From: Argentina anserina
Taxonomy: Eukaryota; Streptophyta; Magnoliopsida; Rosales; Rosaceae
DNA: 64,000 nucleotides
Assembly: GCF_933775445.1 (NCBI RefSeq)
Contig: NC_065877.1
Coordinates: 5,828,001-5,892,000, forward strand
Reading direction: 5' to 3'
A program made the position numbers and the translations under genes. Below, piece by piece: positions 63,579 to 64,000 of the stretch; the stretch's first letter is position 1; every line of letters begins with the position of its first letter. The notes beneath the pieces were generated by a model that did not search any database, was not told the DNA's origin, and saw only the letters and a program-made list of their open reading frames with translations.

Positions 63579-64000
63579 GGTGGGGGATCTAAACGGTGCG
63601 TTTTGGAATCGGAATTGGTGAGTCAATTGGGGCCAATTCGGATTAGAGGGAAGAAAGAGTGAGACGGATCGGAAGAAAGAGATGCATGAAAACGGAGAAG
63701 TGTTTCTAGGTCGTTACTTGATAATGAGTCTCCCTTCTAATTTTCCGTAGATGAGAGAATCTAATAAATACTACCAGCAAATTGTGCAATTGCGATTTGC
63801 AACTGAGGAGCTTTATTTTTTCATTATTTCTCAAAACCGCCTCTGTAACTATTGGTATTTACGATATCACCCCGATTTTTGGCCGTTTCTGTTTAAATGA
63901 GTATTTTGTGTTAATGTCGAGCACAACCACTCGAAAACCTTGTTTTAGTTGGACTATAAGAATAATATTGCAGAAGCTTCAGCTAACAAACTTCAGGTAT
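63579..64000 (-). promoter_or_regulatory. Upstream region of Alfin-like gene
   Basis: 5' UTR and proximal promoter of the minus-strand Alfin-like gene, inferred from position only. No clear TATA box and no other coding sequence up to the window edge. Confidence 0.4.

Overview
The window is nuclear DNA from a flowering plant, most likely a eudicot. Six spliced protein-coding genes have clear Arabidopsis-type relatives, AT-rich DNA and (TA)n microsatellites separate them, and the middle is a dense block of plant transposable elements (Ty1/copia, hAT, CACTA, MITEs). A Rosaceae source is possible but I cannot prove it. All exon boundaries were read by eye from GT/AG sites and reading phase; each gene closes to an intact reading frame.

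Layout. 2.3-3.6 kb (-): a GT-3-type trihelix transcription factor. 4.7-12.4 kb: no confident gene, but several inverted-repeat elements and a cluster of ACGT promoter motifs. 14.05-18.16 kb (+): a calcium-dependent protein kinase of the CPK13 type, seven exons. 19.6-21.3 kb (-): an Hsp70 nucleotide-exchange factor of the FES1 type, six exons, with a heat-shock element next to its TATA box. 21.6-50.1 kb: the transposon block. It holds copia-1 (21636-29346, +, 5-bp target duplication, a 561-bp hAT MITE nested in its RNase H), a small hAT-type relic (30.6-31.2 kb), a possible old LTR (34.8-35.65 kb), a decayed TTF-type hAT transposon (35820-38303), copia-2 (38871-43771, -), a long-inverted-repeat MITE (46174-46574, second copy at 7785-8186) and a CACTA element (46680-50053) with a satellite-like array. 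52.4-54.2 kb (+): a 2-oxoglutarate/Fe(II) oxygenase of the jasmonate-oxidase (JOX) group. 56.4-58.4 kb (-): a MYB-CC (PHR1-like) factor. 58.9-60.0 kb: an inverted-repeat element. 61.6-63.6 kb (-): an Alfin-like PHD-finger protein.

The host genes are separate units, mostly tied to stress or signalling (calcium, heat chaperoning, jasmonate turnover, transcription, chromatin). There is no operon-like organisation. From memory, a GT-3 gene and a JOX gene are neighbours in Arabidopsis (At2g38250 and At2g38240), so these two may be an ancestral pair now about 49 kb apart with other genes and transposons between them.

The most unusual observations are in the transposons. Copia-2 carries an RNA-recognition motif closely resembling that of RSZ21/22-type SR splicing factors, in frame with its protease where gag should be. 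Copia-1 appears to need splicing to start gag: an ATG and perfect donor lie in the LTR and an in-phase acceptor lies about 1.4 kb downstream. The CACTA element holds what looks like a captured exon of a SEL1L/HRD3-type ER-associated degradation gene.
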